Positions 10,766-21,970 of a DNA stretch of 30,113 nucleotides are shown here, in pieces. Under the pieces are notes generated by a model. The model made no database searches. It worked only from the letters and a program-made list of their open reading frames with translations, and was not told the origin of the DNA. Positions within the stretch are counted from its first letter, which is position 1, and every line of letters begins with the position of its first letter. Where the stretch lies: positions 59,881-89,993 of the forward strand of contig ML976691.1 of NCBI GenBank assembly GCA_010015655.1, written 5' to 3'. Source of the DNA: Bimuria novae-zelandiae CBS 107.79. Taxonomy: Eukaryota > Ascomycota > Dothideomycetes > Pleosporales > Didymosphaeriaceae. A program made the position numbers and the translations under genes.

Positions 10766-11305
10766 TATATATATTCACTTTAAATTACTATATTCTTTTT
10801 AGAACTAAATCTTTAACGCACGCTCTAAGACTGTACTATATTATAAATTTATATTAAATTAAGCTTTTAAGAAGTTAGTATAATTTATAATAATAACTTA
10901 AAGGGTGTTACTAGAATTAAGTACTAAAATAAGTATTCTTTTTTTCCTTTTATAGATTACGTAATAGTAGGCCTATTATTATTATTATTATTTTATTCGC
11001 TCCGGATGGCAGCTTGCTATAGTTCTAAAAAGTATTAAAATCTATATACTATTAACTACGTTATGAAGAAAACTAGTTTAGAAGCTAGAGTCTTAGTAGA
11101 GTTATACACTCGCTTGTGTAATTAGCTTACTTATAAAGTATATTATATATACGTAATTAATCTCCTTAGCAGACAGTCTTATTGACTTTACGTGCGTTTC
11201 TTTAGTATTCTATTACTTTTTATTTACTTAGCGTACTTACTATTACTATACCTAAGTAATACCTGTCTAGGATATTTTTATAGCTAGCGTTATAGTATTA
11301 ATTAC
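10766..11305. other. AT-rich sequence, no recognisable gene
   Basis: Stops occur in every frame. An ATT microsatellite (about 10976-10992) is the only simple structure. It may include unrecognised LTR or UTR of the gypsy fragment that follows. Confidence 0.5.
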
Positions 11306-12835
11306 TCCTTTATCTAGAAAAATGCGAATTCTACGTTACTAAGATAAAATACCTAGGATTTATCATCTTACGGGAAGGTGTGGCCATAGACCATAAAAAG
11401 ATTACTATTATACAAGAATAGCTAAAACTTAAGTTAGTAAAGGACATTTAGTCCTTTCTAGGGTTTACTAACTTTTACTAGAAGTTTATTAAGAACTACT
11501 CTAAGACTATAACACTAATAATAGAACTTATAAAAAAGGATAAATAGACAGGCTTTACGGAAGGAGCTAAAGAAGCTTTTAGGAAGCTAAAGACGCTCTT
11601 CTTATAAGCACTACTACTATAGATACACAATCTAAGAAGACCTATAAGAAGAAAAACGGACGTATTAGACTACGCACTAGGAGCAATACTTTTATAATAA
11701 TATAAAGACAAGACATAGAGACTAGTATTCTTCTATTTAAGAAAGTTCTTTGGAGCAGAACTTAATTATAACGTTTATAATAAAGAATTACTTAGGATAG
11801 TAGACACCTTTAAGTAATAAAAAGCTTAACTTACTAAAGCACGCTTTAAAATAGAGGTGTAAATAAACTACTAAAACCTTACTAGCTTTATAACAACTAA
11901 GAAGCTTAACTAGAAATAGGTATAATAGGCTAAATTTCTAGCAAACTTTAATTTTACTATATACTATTAATTAGAAACGCTTAACGGTACAGCAGACGCC
12001 TTAAGTAAAAGATTAGACCTTACTAAGGATAAACTAGAGCTATATAATATAGTGTTACGAGTAAGAAATAATAAAACTATTAAATATAATTAACTAATAA
12101 TTAAGGTCCGTGCTGCTAGTCTGCATTACACTAGACTAGAGATATATAACATCCAGGACTACAGTTAACTCACCACGGAACAACGAGAGGAATACGACCT
12201 ATTCTAGGATAGAATTAATAAAACATAATAAAATTACCAAAATGGACTTATTATAAGACTAGGGTATAAAGAAAACCTAATCTAAAGACTACACAAGCTT
12301 AGGGAATAAGGACACCTAAATATTTAAAAAAAAATAACGCGTTAAATTGCAAATAAATATGCTATCCATAAACTTAAGTAAGAAGTAATTAAAGTTATAA
12401 GTAACTATTTAGCATGCTATAAAAACATGCTAAAGAGATATAAGCCTTATAAACTACTATAACTATTAAAAGTAGTAGAACAACTATAGTAAAGTATAAT
12501 AATAGACTTTATAGTAAAACTCCCGAGATCGCCACAGCCAGGAATAGAATAAATATATAACACTATTATAGTAATAGTAGACCGCTTAACTAAGATGGCC
12601 AAGTTTAGGCCTATAAAAAAATCCATAACGGCAGAAGAACTAGTCTATAAAGTAGACAACGTAGTATTTATAAAACATAAACCTCTTAAGGAATTTATTA
12701 CTAATAGAGACAAGCTCTTTACGTTAAAATACTAAGATATATTTACAGCAGCCCTAGGCGTTAATAAAAAGCTCTTAACAAGTTTTTATTTCTAGACTAA
12801 TAGACAAAGACTACAAAGAGAAAGTACGTACTATA
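11306..12835 (+). pseudogene. Ty3/gypsy Pol fragment 1 (RT end, RNase H, integrase), truncated at both ends
   Basis: The plus-strand frame opens inside the RT thumb (EFYVTKIKYLGFII, then SFLGFTNFY near 11450). RNase H follows with TDVLDYALGAIL (about 11655-11695), ELNYNVYNKELL and GTADALSKR. Next is an integrase zinc finger of HHCC type (about 12290-12440, ending ACYKNML.RYKP), then the integrase core with IIIDFIVKLPRS and ITNRDKLF supplying two catalytic Asp. The sequence breaks off after the third core motif near 12835, where a second gypsy RT begins. Numerous TAG/TAA codons mark RIP. Domain order and motifs are those of Ty3/gypsy. The gag-protease half and LTRs are missing. Confidence 0.85.
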
Positions 12836-12844
12836 ATTTAAAAG

Positions 12845-13640
12845 TTAGGGGCCGCAGGACAGCATTTAGATATTAAAAAATTTAAGTTTTATATTAAAAA
12901 GACTAAGTACTTTAGATTTATTATAGAAGTTAACAAGGGCGTAAGTATAGATCTAGATAAAATCTAAGTAATTTAAGAATAGAAGATACTAACTTTAGTA
13001 AAGGAAGTCTAGAGCTTTATAGGCTTTATAAACTTTTATTAAAAATTTATACGAGACTTTTCTAGCATAGTAAGCCCCTTTACAAAATTTATTAGTAAAG
13101 GAGCAAAATTTATTTAAAGATAAAAGTAATAGCATGTATTTAACTTGTTAAAAATAGCATTCTATATAGACCCTGCGCTAGCCTACTTTAATCCTAAATA
13201 AGAATTAGTACTAGAAGTAGATACCTTTAGCTAGTTAATTAGGGGATACTTCTCTTAGTATAATAATAATAGGATTCTGCGCCTAGTAGCTTACTTTTTA
13301 GTAAAGAATAGCCTGGCACAATATAGCTACGCTATCTATAATAAAGAGATACTTATAGTTATTAAATACGTAAATAAATAAGACTATATATATTAAGTGG
13401 TAAAGCACCTTATACTCTATACTAATTATAAGAACCTTACGTATTTTGCTACTAAATAAAGATTAGATAAATAATACGTTTAGTAGGCAGACATACTTAG
13501 CTATATTAATATAACGTTTATATATAGACTAGGGTTAGTAAACTCTAGGGCGAATGCCCTCTTCTAAAAGGACTAAGACTTGCTAAAGGACAGCGGAGAT
13601 AATAAATTAAAGTTAAGGCACTTTATATTTCTTTAAAAGC
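12845..13640 (+). pseudogene. Ty3/gypsy Pol fragment 2 (RT thumb and RNase H)
   Basis: A second, distinct gypsy copy starts mid-RT with HLDIKKFKFYIKKTKYFRFI, then SFIGFINFY.KFIRDFS. RNase H follows with ELVLEVDTFS, YSYAIYNKEILIVIKY and HLILYTNYKNL, ending near 13640. Its sequence differs throughout from fragment 1, so it comes from another family. The 5' junction with fragment 1 is abrupt. Stops are TAG/TAA. The integrase core at 15222 may be the continuation of this copy, separated by the minus-strand Fot1-like transposase. Confidence 0.82.
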
Positions 13641-13959
13641 CTACTAAGAGAAATGGCCTAAAGTCTTTTGTCCCCTAAATACCTACTACTACTAAGATGT
13701 AAAGTAAGAATAATTTAACGTATAACGTACTTTATAAGCGAGCCGTTATTATAAGTAAGTTATTATTCCACCAACCTTCTATTGCCTTTACAGCGATCTA
13801 ACTCAACAACGCGATATAATAATAATTTATAATTACTATTTTAGATTACGTAGTATTTATAGTATACTTTATATACGTTTGCGCATTATACTTAGTCTCT
13901 CTATAGTAGCTATAGCGCGTTAAAGCTTACTAACTAATACCTAATCGCGCCTTAGCTTA

Positions 13960-15190
13960 ACGCGTTTTACTTTTTAGTTACTACTTTATATCTTTTTAAG
14001 AAATAATCTCTTGTACCTCTATCCTTATTAGGGTAATATACTACTATATCTACTTCCTTTTTTACTTTCTACGTGTTATAGTAGCCTTATTAGCCTTTTT
14101 AAGCCTCTTAATCTAATTGCGTGTAAGTATACATTTATAAGCTATTAACTTAACGCCCTTTTTAAGCTAATTAAGCGCTATAATAATAGAAGTAGGTAAT
14201 AAGTTTTTATACCTTTAAATTTCTATTATAAATTAATATTAATTAAGCCTTCAGCTTGCGCGCGTTACTTAATGTTTAGACTTTTATAAGGTAACTTTTA
14301 GTTAAGGTAGCGTTAGTATATAAAGCTTAATATTAAGTTTTAATATTACTGCCTCTAGGTCGTGTAGGACTAGGCTAGCGCCTTAAAAGCTTACGTAAAT
14401 ATTCTCCTATATAATTAATTACTTATAAGCTACGTAAAAGGCTAGTAAGAACTCTAGCTTTATAATATAGTTAATATAGTTACGTATTAGGCTCTTAATC
14501 TAGTGGCTATACACGTGCTTTAATAGCGAGAAGTAGCTAATATTAAGTAGCCATAAAAAATATAATAAATATAGTAATATATAAAGAGTATAGATATTAA
14601 TATCTTTATAAAGCTCTTAAAATTTAAGCAAGTTACAGCTTTTATAACTATTAAGTATAGGTAGCTAACGCGTGCCTATCCTACAATTTATTATATATTT
14701 AATAAAGTGCTTTAGCTACTTTACTCTAAGCTTATTAGTAGTCTAGCTATTATTACTAATAGCGAAAGCCTAGTCGCGTAGTATATTATTATCTTCATAC
14801 TAGGTAGAGAGGTAATACTAGCTAAGGAAGATAATAAAGAATAAGATTACTTAGCTAGTAGCGTTAATTTTATAGATTATTATAGTTTACTTATAATTAC
14901 TTAGCTATATTACATTTAGCCTGCCTTATCTTTCTAAACTTATAATAATAAGCTAAGATAATATCTTGCCTATTATAAAGCCTATCTTATTAAAGTTATA
15001 AGTATCCTAATTATAGATACTATAGGTAGCTTTAGTACGCGCTATAAGCTTAAAATGTACTTTAATTATTTTTAGATTCTTATATAGAGCTCTCTAATAA
15101 TTATATAGTTATTTAAATTGTATAATAAGGCGATCTATTTACTTATAAAGCTTGCTAATAAAGTTACGTATCTTATAATTATATCCTAGG
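13960..15190 (-). pseudogene. Fot1/pogo-type DDD transposase, RIP-inactivated, all three catalytic Asp changed to Asn
   Basis: On the minus strand one frame shows the Fot1/pogo layout. DTYNFNKIGFIIGKI lies near 14975-15010 and would normally read NFD; TTNKLRVK.LKHFI follows near 14700-14745. LPILNSYKS at about 14640-14660 stands where LLDGHxSH is expected, and LLNISYFSLL at about 14530-14550 where PLDVxxFSPL is expected. A basic C-terminal tail (IKRLKKANKATITRRK) follows near 14075-14130. The three catalytic Asp codons are AAT at 14989-14991, 14650-14652 and 14542-14544. All three are in one frame, and the last two are 36 residues apart, which is DD35D spacing. Stops are TAG/TAA. No TIRs were recognised, so element limits are approximate. 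It would have cut and pasted a TA-targeting DNA transposon; here it is dead. Confidence 0.85.
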
Positions 15191-15221
15191 ACTACTAAAA
15201 TTATTACTAATACTAAAGTAA

Positions 15222-15780
15222 GTATAATAGGACGTCTTAATAGACTTTAAGTTAGTTTTACCTAATAAGAAAAAATATAATTACGCCCTTATTATAGTTA
15301 ACTACCTAAGTAAACGCTACTTCTTACTACCTTACTATAAGATAACTATAGCTAAATAAGTAGTAAATATATACTATTACTATATCTAGCGCGTATACGG
15401 CCTGCCTAAGTGTATTATTTCTAATAGAGACCCTTAGTTGGTTTTAGCCTTTATAAATGAACTATATTAACTTATAAGTATTAAATAAAAGCTCTTAATA
15501 GCCTACTACCTTTAAATAGATAGTAATATAAAGATTATAAGCTAGTATTTAACTAGCACCTACGTCCCTTTATTAACTAGTATTAAAATAACTAGTCTAA
15601 CCTGCTATCCTATATCGACTAGGCTTAGGCTATACTACCTTATAAGACTACGGACCTATCGCTGTATAAGATTTAGTTTAGATACTAACCTACCTACGAC
15701 TAGGACTAGGAGGAGCGTACGAGGACCTTGCCTACTATTTATAAATAAACGTCTTAAGAAGAAGCGTAGAGCTATGCGAG
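15222..15780 (+). pseudogene. Ty3/gypsy integrase core, possibly the continuation of fragment 2
   Basis: The frame reads LIDFKLVLPNKKKYNYALIIVNYLSKR, then RVYGLPKCIISNRDP and INELY.LISIK.KLLIAYYL.IDS, the conserved order of a gypsy integrase catalytic core. The second catalytic Asp is present in SNRDP. Decayed downstream sequence continues to about 15780. The zinc finger that should precede the core is absent; the Fot1-like transposase occupies that position. This fits insertion of Fot1 into fragment 2, or deletion plus rearrangement. Confidence 0.75.
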
Positions 15781-15939
15781 AATTTAGTATAATATTTAGC
15801 TATTTATAGTTTATATAGAGTCGCAGCTTGCCATTTTTCTTAGGTACCTAAAGTATAGGAAAAGCCGCTAGGCTTTAACTTTCTTAGATATACTATTTTG
15901 CTAGGTTCTTCCTTAAGTAATCCTGTACTTCTTTTTCCT

Positions 15940-16720
15940 AGTATATAAATATCAATTGATAGACTCTAGGGAGCTAAGTAGTTTATAAAATTTAATATAC
16001 GTAACAGATATCACCGCATATAAATAGTTAAGGGATATAAGTACTAAGTAATACCTTTTAGATTAACAAACGCGTCTGCGACATTTTAGACGCTAATTAA
16101 TAAAGTACTATATAAAGACTTAGATATATTTTATACTACCTATCTTAATAACGTACTTATCTATTCTACAGAAACGCTTAAGGAGCACAAGGAACATATA
16201 AAGAAAGTACTTAAAAAAATAAAAAAGTACCTATAATTTTACGTTAATAAATAGTAGGATAATTAGGTAGAATTACTACTAATAGCCTAGTTAACATACA
16301 ATAGCATAAGGGTAGAAATAATATAGTATTCCCTACACTACGCTAACTATAGATATAAGCTAATTACTTATTAAGATCTACGTAATATAGAAAGTATTTC
16401 TATAAAAGCTTAAAATAGGGCTTAAAAGATAAGGGAACTTTATAAAGTCTTAAGAAAATAAATTACTTAGAAAGCGCTGATAGCATCTAGAAACGTAAAT
16501 AAGTAAAGAATTAAGGGACTAACCTTTAAAAGGGGGGATAAAGTTTTCCTATTATAAAAAAATCTAAGGACAAAACGACTTAGTAAAAAACTAGACTATC
16601 TCTAAGTAGGCCCTTTTAAAGTATAAGAAACGAGGTAGATCTCACCCAGAGAATCCTAGAACTAGAAGATTAAATAGAGAAATAGACTCTTCTTTATAAA
16701 TACTAGATCTTTTATCATCT
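15940..16720 (+). pseudogene. Ty3/gypsy fragment with RT joined directly to integrase C-terminus (internal deletion)
   Basis: RT motifs run from SRELSS..NLIYVTDITAYK through FRLTNASATF.TLINKVLYKDLDIF to TYLNNVLIYSTETLKEHKEHIKKVL (about 15945-16240). The catalytic LDD is read as LNN at 16144-16152. Within about 20 bases the sequence passes into the integrase C-terminal region (ELLLIA.LTYNSI, HYANYRYKLITY.DLRN, IKGLTFKRGDKVFLL, GPFKV; about 16265-16630). RNase H, the zinc finger and the integrase core are therefore missing, a deletion of roughly 2.5 kb by comparison with the more complete copy at 17620-21060. The integrase tail closely resembles that copy, which suggests the same family. Many stops are present. 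Confidence 0.8.
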
Positions 16721-17619
16721 AGCGGATAATATATACTAGATATATAATATTAAACTATACCACTCGTCTTAGTACAAGACAAAAGTAGTTATTTAAGAAC
16801 CACATGCATGGGATACCTATTAGCTTACTAAAAAGCTATAGGGTTCCCTAGAGTATCACCTATGCCAGATTATAATACTAGAACAGTATAGACATGCTAA
16901 ATAGTAGTAATGCACGCGTAAAGGATGCTAATAGTACTTTAAAGCCTAAGTTAAGACTACTTATATTCTAGGGGACTTAGACTATTACTAGCTAAAAAGG
17001 AGCTAGTGTAACGTACCTAATAACCACTATAAGCACTTTTCTACGCATTAGGCAAAGCACTATAAATAGAATAAATAGCACTAATATTTTAATAATAACT
17101 ATAAACTACACTAGTAATAGAAGTTTAAGACAGGCTAGTTTCCTTAGGGCCTAGACCCTCGCGATTTTAATATAACGACAGGGAACACTTAGCCAGGAAA
17201 GGACGTAGACTATATAATAATTAGATAGGACTAGTACCACCTATAATATCTAATATACTTAAGCCTGTAAAAAAAGCTGCCCTGATAAAAGAGTACCTAA
17301 GGTACTACCTATTATCCTAGTAAAAATGCCTAACGCTATATTACTTATAACATAAGATAGATCACACACACGAATCTAAGTAGATCTAAGAAGTACTTGT
17401 TATATATTAATAGTAATATAAATAGTGTTAGATCTAGGAAATCTTAAAACTAGTCTAGATTAAGAATTAGATCCAGGAGGCTACAGGTATAGATAGTAAG
17501 TCTAAGAACCTAAAAAAACTAGATTATTACTAGGCAATAAGCTATACCAGTAATAGTATAATTATTATAGCTTATTAAATAGACACTCGCTAAGTTAAGA
17601 AATGCTTAATTAAGAATAT
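16721..17619 (+). other. AT-rich decayed sequence, perhaps gag/LTR of the following gypsy element
   Basis: No motif is recognised with confidence. The plus strand has scattered short coding-like stretches with TAG/TAA, and the region sits exactly where gag of the next gypsy element should be. A decayed capsid is possible but not shown. Confidence 0.35.
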
Positions 17620-20600
17620 TACAGTGTACAGGCATAGTGTTATAGTACTTATTAATTTATAGGTAGACGCGTGTATAATTATCTTATAAGTAGTTAAAAA
17701 ATATAATATGCTATATTGTAATAAGAAAATACTACTATAAATAAGACTCGCGGATAGGACCTAGTTATAAGGATAGAGTAATAGTTAGCTACGCCTTAAA
17801 ATAGCGCTAGTATAAGTTAATATAGAGAGCTTAAAGAGCCAACATATTTTTACTATTATAAAAATAGGAGATGTTAAAGCTATTATTAGATATAAATAGC
17901 TCGAGCGACATAATCTAGAGATAAATTAGCATAAAAGGATAATTCTACCCTAAAGTACGCTAATAACGGCTTATAATAAGCCTTAGTAAAAGAAACTCTA
18001 GAAACCTTAGGTTAGAAAGGAGAACTAGACATCTATAATATAAGAGATATTATTTTATTAGATAAAAAGGATTGTTAATTAGTACCTAAATTAAGTATGC
18101 TGTCTATAGATATAATTAGTCTAAGTAGATAATAAAAACCCTAGTCTGCTAGACAAATATAGGGAATTTATAGACTTATTTATGTAGCACGACAAGACTA
18201 TTCCACCTAAATACTAAAGTAGGATTATAAGATACTACTAGTAAAAGGAGCTAAGCTAAGGCTAGAACGCTTATAGTCCCTTATATAAGACTAAGAACGA
18301 GAGCTAAAGGAGCTATTAAAGAAGAATTTTTACTTAGGGAAATAAAGGCCTAGTTAGAGTCCTGCGGCCTTCTCTATACTCTTTATTCTTAAAAAAGATA
18401 GACGGCTTTAACTTTATATAAATTATAGATAGTTAAATGCCCTAATAGTTAAGAACTAATACTTATTACCCCTAATCTTAGAGCTTATAAATTAACTCTA
18501 ACGAGCTAAGTGGTTTACGAAATTTAATGTCTAGGATAGATTCTATAGCATATAAATAGTAAGGGAATAAAAAAAACCGCCTTTTATACTTAATATAGTC
18601 TTTTTAAGTATATAGTTATACTAATAGGACTAACGAACGCCCTGGCAACCTTTTAAGAACTTATAAACTAAGTTTTATATAAATATTTAGATATATTTGT
18701 CACGGCATATTTAGATAATAGGCTAATATACTCTAGTGATTCCTTAGATGAGTGCAAAGAACACGTTTAAAAGGTATTTAAAAAGTTATAAGAGTATAGA
18801 CTACTTCTACACCCTAAGAAGTACGAGTTCTACGTTATAAAAATAGAATTCTTAGAATTTATTATATCCTAAGAAGGTGTTAAGATAGACCTAAAAAAAA
18901 TCGCGATAATGGAAGAATAGCTACTACTAGAATTAGTAAAAAATATTTGGTATTTTTTAGGCTTTACTAACTTCTATTATAAATTTATTTGAAACTACTC
19001 TAAGACAACTACTCCGCTAATAGAACTTACAAAAACAGGCAAATAGCGACCGCTATAAAAAAAAAAAAGAGCTTTTAAAAAGCTGAAAAGCTTATTCCTA
19101 ACAGCGCCACTACTACAGATATACGACCTAGAACAGTGACATTAAATATACACCAACGTATTAGACTACGCGCTAGGAGCCATACTCCTGTAAGAATATA
19201 ATAATAAGAAATAAAGATTAGTGTTATACTACTCTAGAAAGTTTTTATAAGCAGAACTTAATTATAAAATTTATAATAAGGAACTTTTAGTAATTATTAA
19301 TTACTCTAAATAATAGGAAGCGTAGCTTAAGGGAGTAAAGTATTAAGTAAAAGTATTTTTAAACTAGTTAAACCTTATATACTTTATCATAATAAAGAAG
19401 TTAAACCACTGATAAGCTAGATAGTTAGAATAGTTAGTAGAATATAACTTTTAAATTACTAACCTAGTAGGAGCTACTAATAGGGTAGTAGACGCCCTTC
19501 GTAGATAATTTAACCTTATAGAAGAAGTAGATAGCTTTAACTATAATACTATCCTCATAAAAACTAAAGACAGAACTCTACGCTATAATAAGACATAGCT
19601 CGCGCTAACGCTAGACGCGTGGCATGTAGATTTTACTTATTAAGAACTACCTATAGCGGACTATTAGGACTATAGTAGACTTATAGAGGAGAACCGCCAC
19701 GCGTATAATCTCTACGAAGCTATAAGATTAATAGCACGAGACTATTAAAACTAGATATAAATTAGCAAGCAGGTAGCTCCGTTACTAATTAAAAAGCTAT
19801 ATAAGGATAAAGACTAGGGATATCTAGGGATCGCGGAGATAACGCGCTAAGTTGTAAATAAATATACTATTCTTTAGTTATAACAGATAGTATAGAAGGT
19901 GCTAGGTAACTATTTAGCTTACTATAAAAATAAGCCTAAGAGATATAAGTCCTATAGCCTTTTATAACTATTATAGCTACCCCTAAGGCTATAATTAAGC
20001 GTAACTATAGATTTTATTATAAAGCTACTAGTATTATTAGCGCTAAGAAATAAGGATCCCTAGGACTCTATCTTAGTTATAGTGTATTAACTTACTAAGA
20101 AATTAAGATTCATACTAATTAGAGAAGCTATATTAGCAAAAATATTAGCTTATATATTAGAATAAAAACTAATATTACCGGTCGGATAACTAGACAAGTT
20201 TATTATAGACAGGGCCAAGATATTTATATTATTATATTAGACCACGTTTATAGCTAAATTAGGGATTAAGTATAAGCTTATAACAAGCTTCTACCCTAAA
20301 ATAAATAGCTAAACTAAGCGAATAAATTGGACATTAGAATAGTACCTTTAGATATACGTAAATAAGCTTTAAGATAATTAGGTTAATCTATTACTAACAG
20401 CCTAGCTAGCATATAATAGTGCAAAATCGGCGACTACAGGGTACTCGCTATACTACGCCAACCACGGATGTGAGCTAACGACTTACCAGGATCTATTAGA
20501 TATCGTAAACACTGCGAAGGACGGAGCTGATAAAGTAGAACTTATATAGGACTTATATAAGACCTTACGTAAAAATATCGCCTAGTAAAATAAATAAATA

Positions 20601-21060
20601 GCAAAAAATATAAATAAGAAAAGGATTAAGGGACTAACTTTTAAAGAGAGAGATAAAGTTTTCCTCTTATAAAAATTTTTTAAGATAATAAGACTAAGTA
20701 AAAAAACTAGATAACTTTTAAAAAGGACCCTTTAAGATTTAAGAGGTTAAAGGACTAGTAAATTTTAACCTATAGTTACCTATAAATATACGTATACACC
20801 TAGTTTTCTATAAATTATTATTAGAACTAGTACTATTAGACGCTAAACTAGAATCGCACCTAGAACTTAAGGACAAGGAATATAAGATTAAAGTAATTAA
20901 AGATCTATAAAAAATTAGATGTTAGTATAAGTATCTAGTAAAATAGGAAGGATAGCCAGAGGCCTATAATATATAAGAACTAGTAAAGAATCTTACTAAT
21001 TATAACGTAGCGCTAGAGGACTTCTACAGAAAAAATTTAAGAGCGCTAAGACTAAGGAAT
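17620..21060 (+). pseudogene. Ty3/gypsy chromovirus Pol (protease, RT, RNase H, integrase, chromodomain), RIP-inactivated
   Basis: This is the most complete gypsy copy. The protease site appears as VLINL.VDACII (about 17650), where LIDSGAD is expected, followed by AIIRYK.LERHN. RT includes RPSPAAFSILFILKK (about 18355), LTNALATF.ELIN and AYLDNRLIYS (about 18705-18735), with YLDD changed to YLDN. RNase H has TNVLDYALGAILL and ELNYKIYNKELLVII (about 19150-19300). The zinc finger lies near 19790-19950, and the integrase core near 20010-20330 (TIDFIIKLL, FIIDRAKIF). The GPFKI-type tail follows, then a chromodomain near 20880-21040 (EYKIKVIKDL, YKYLVK.EG.PEAYN). A small indel near 20700 shifts the frame. 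Chromodomains tether integration to marked chromatin. Stops are pervasive. Confidence 0.88.
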
Positions 21061-21149
21061 TAGGAGGATAAAGAAATAGAGTTATTTTAAAAGTTAAAGG
21101 GAAGCTTTTTTATAGCTAACTAAATAATAAGAGTTAGCTTAGCAGGACT

Positions 21150-21560
21150 AGTAGGCTAAGCAGGCTAAGCTAGATCCTTTTCTAGCTCTTTTAGGGTGGC
21201 ATTCTTAATAGCAATTGCCTCTTTAGCACGCTTTATATTAAGAGCTAATTATTTAGATAACCGCTCCTCCTTCGTATGGGTTATATAAAGAGCCTTAAAC
21301 GCTATATCCTGTTCTTTGCGCGTATTTAGAATTTACGTATCTAACTTTATTTTTTTAGCCACTAGGCAAGAGAACTTATTACGAGTAATAGCTATATTAT
21401 ATCTAGTACCTCTTTTTAAGTACTTACTCTACTTTCTAGAATAAATAGACACCTTATAAACCTGTAAGTAGGTTTTATAATTTAAGTACTTTAATACTAT
21501 AATAGTCCTGTACGCCTTAATAGCAGAAATAAGCTTATAGCGATAATAAGTGCTAGATAA
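21150..21560 (-). pseudogene. Antisense coding-like frame of unknown function between gypsy pol and 3' LTR
   Basis: Reading the minus strand gives YRYKLISAIKAYRTIIVLKY, then ITRNKFSCLVAKKIKLDT, NTRKEQDIAFKALYITHTKE and an Ala/Lys/Glu-rich helix (RAKEAIAIKNATLKELEKD). Only about three stops (TAG/TAA) interrupt roughly 135 codons, all at plausible Gln or Trp sites, so the frame looks like a RIP-damaged real gene rather than chance. The tail looks like a coiled coil. I do not recognise the family. It lies after the chromodomain and before the probable polypurine tract, so it may be an antisense accessory gene carried by the element, or a captured host or transposase fragment. Confidence 0.45.
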
Positions 21561-21594
21561 ACAGTTAGCGGGCATAACTCTTTAAGAATAAAGA

Positions 21595-21970
21595 CTAAAA
21601 GGGGGAAGGTAGTATTATAAAATAAGGATAGAAGGAGGGAAATAGGGCGCTTAATAGGATAAGTAAATAGCTAGGACTATATTAATAAGTATGCTAAGAA
21701 GCTAGTCTTAAGGTTATATAACTACTTAGTTAATTAGTTGTACTAAGTAACTAAGTAAGGCACGTACCTACTTAGTTAATTAGTAGTGCTAAGTAACTAA
21801 GCAGGCTAAGGATATATATAGGATAATTTTATATATTTATTTCCCTTTTTATAGTTAACTTATATATCTTCTGTGCGAGTATTTTTCTTATATAGACTAA
21901 TAGTTATCTTATTTATTATAAGATTAGATTATTTAGCCACGCACTAAGTGTCGCATTAACTTATACTACT
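21595..21970 (+). repeat. Probable polypurine tract and 3' LTR of the chromovirus
   Basis: AAAAGGGGGAAGG (about 21597-21609) is followed by an AT-rich segment. It contains a TATA-like ATATATATAGG near 21811-21821 and a pyrimidine-rich stretch after it, the layout of an LTR promoter region. A matching 5' LTR was not recognised upstream of 17620, so the limits are tentative. Confidence 0.4.
21724..21801. repeat. Two tandem hairpin-forming repeats upstream of a TATA-like box
   Basis: ACTTAGTTAATTAGT...TAAGTAACTAAG occurs at 21724-21756 and again at 21770-21801. Each copy has 9-bp arms (ACTTAGTTA / TAACTAAGT) and the copies are separated by AGGCACGTACCT-like sequence. They may be LTR enhancer or regulator sites; this is inferred from position. 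Confidence 0.6.
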
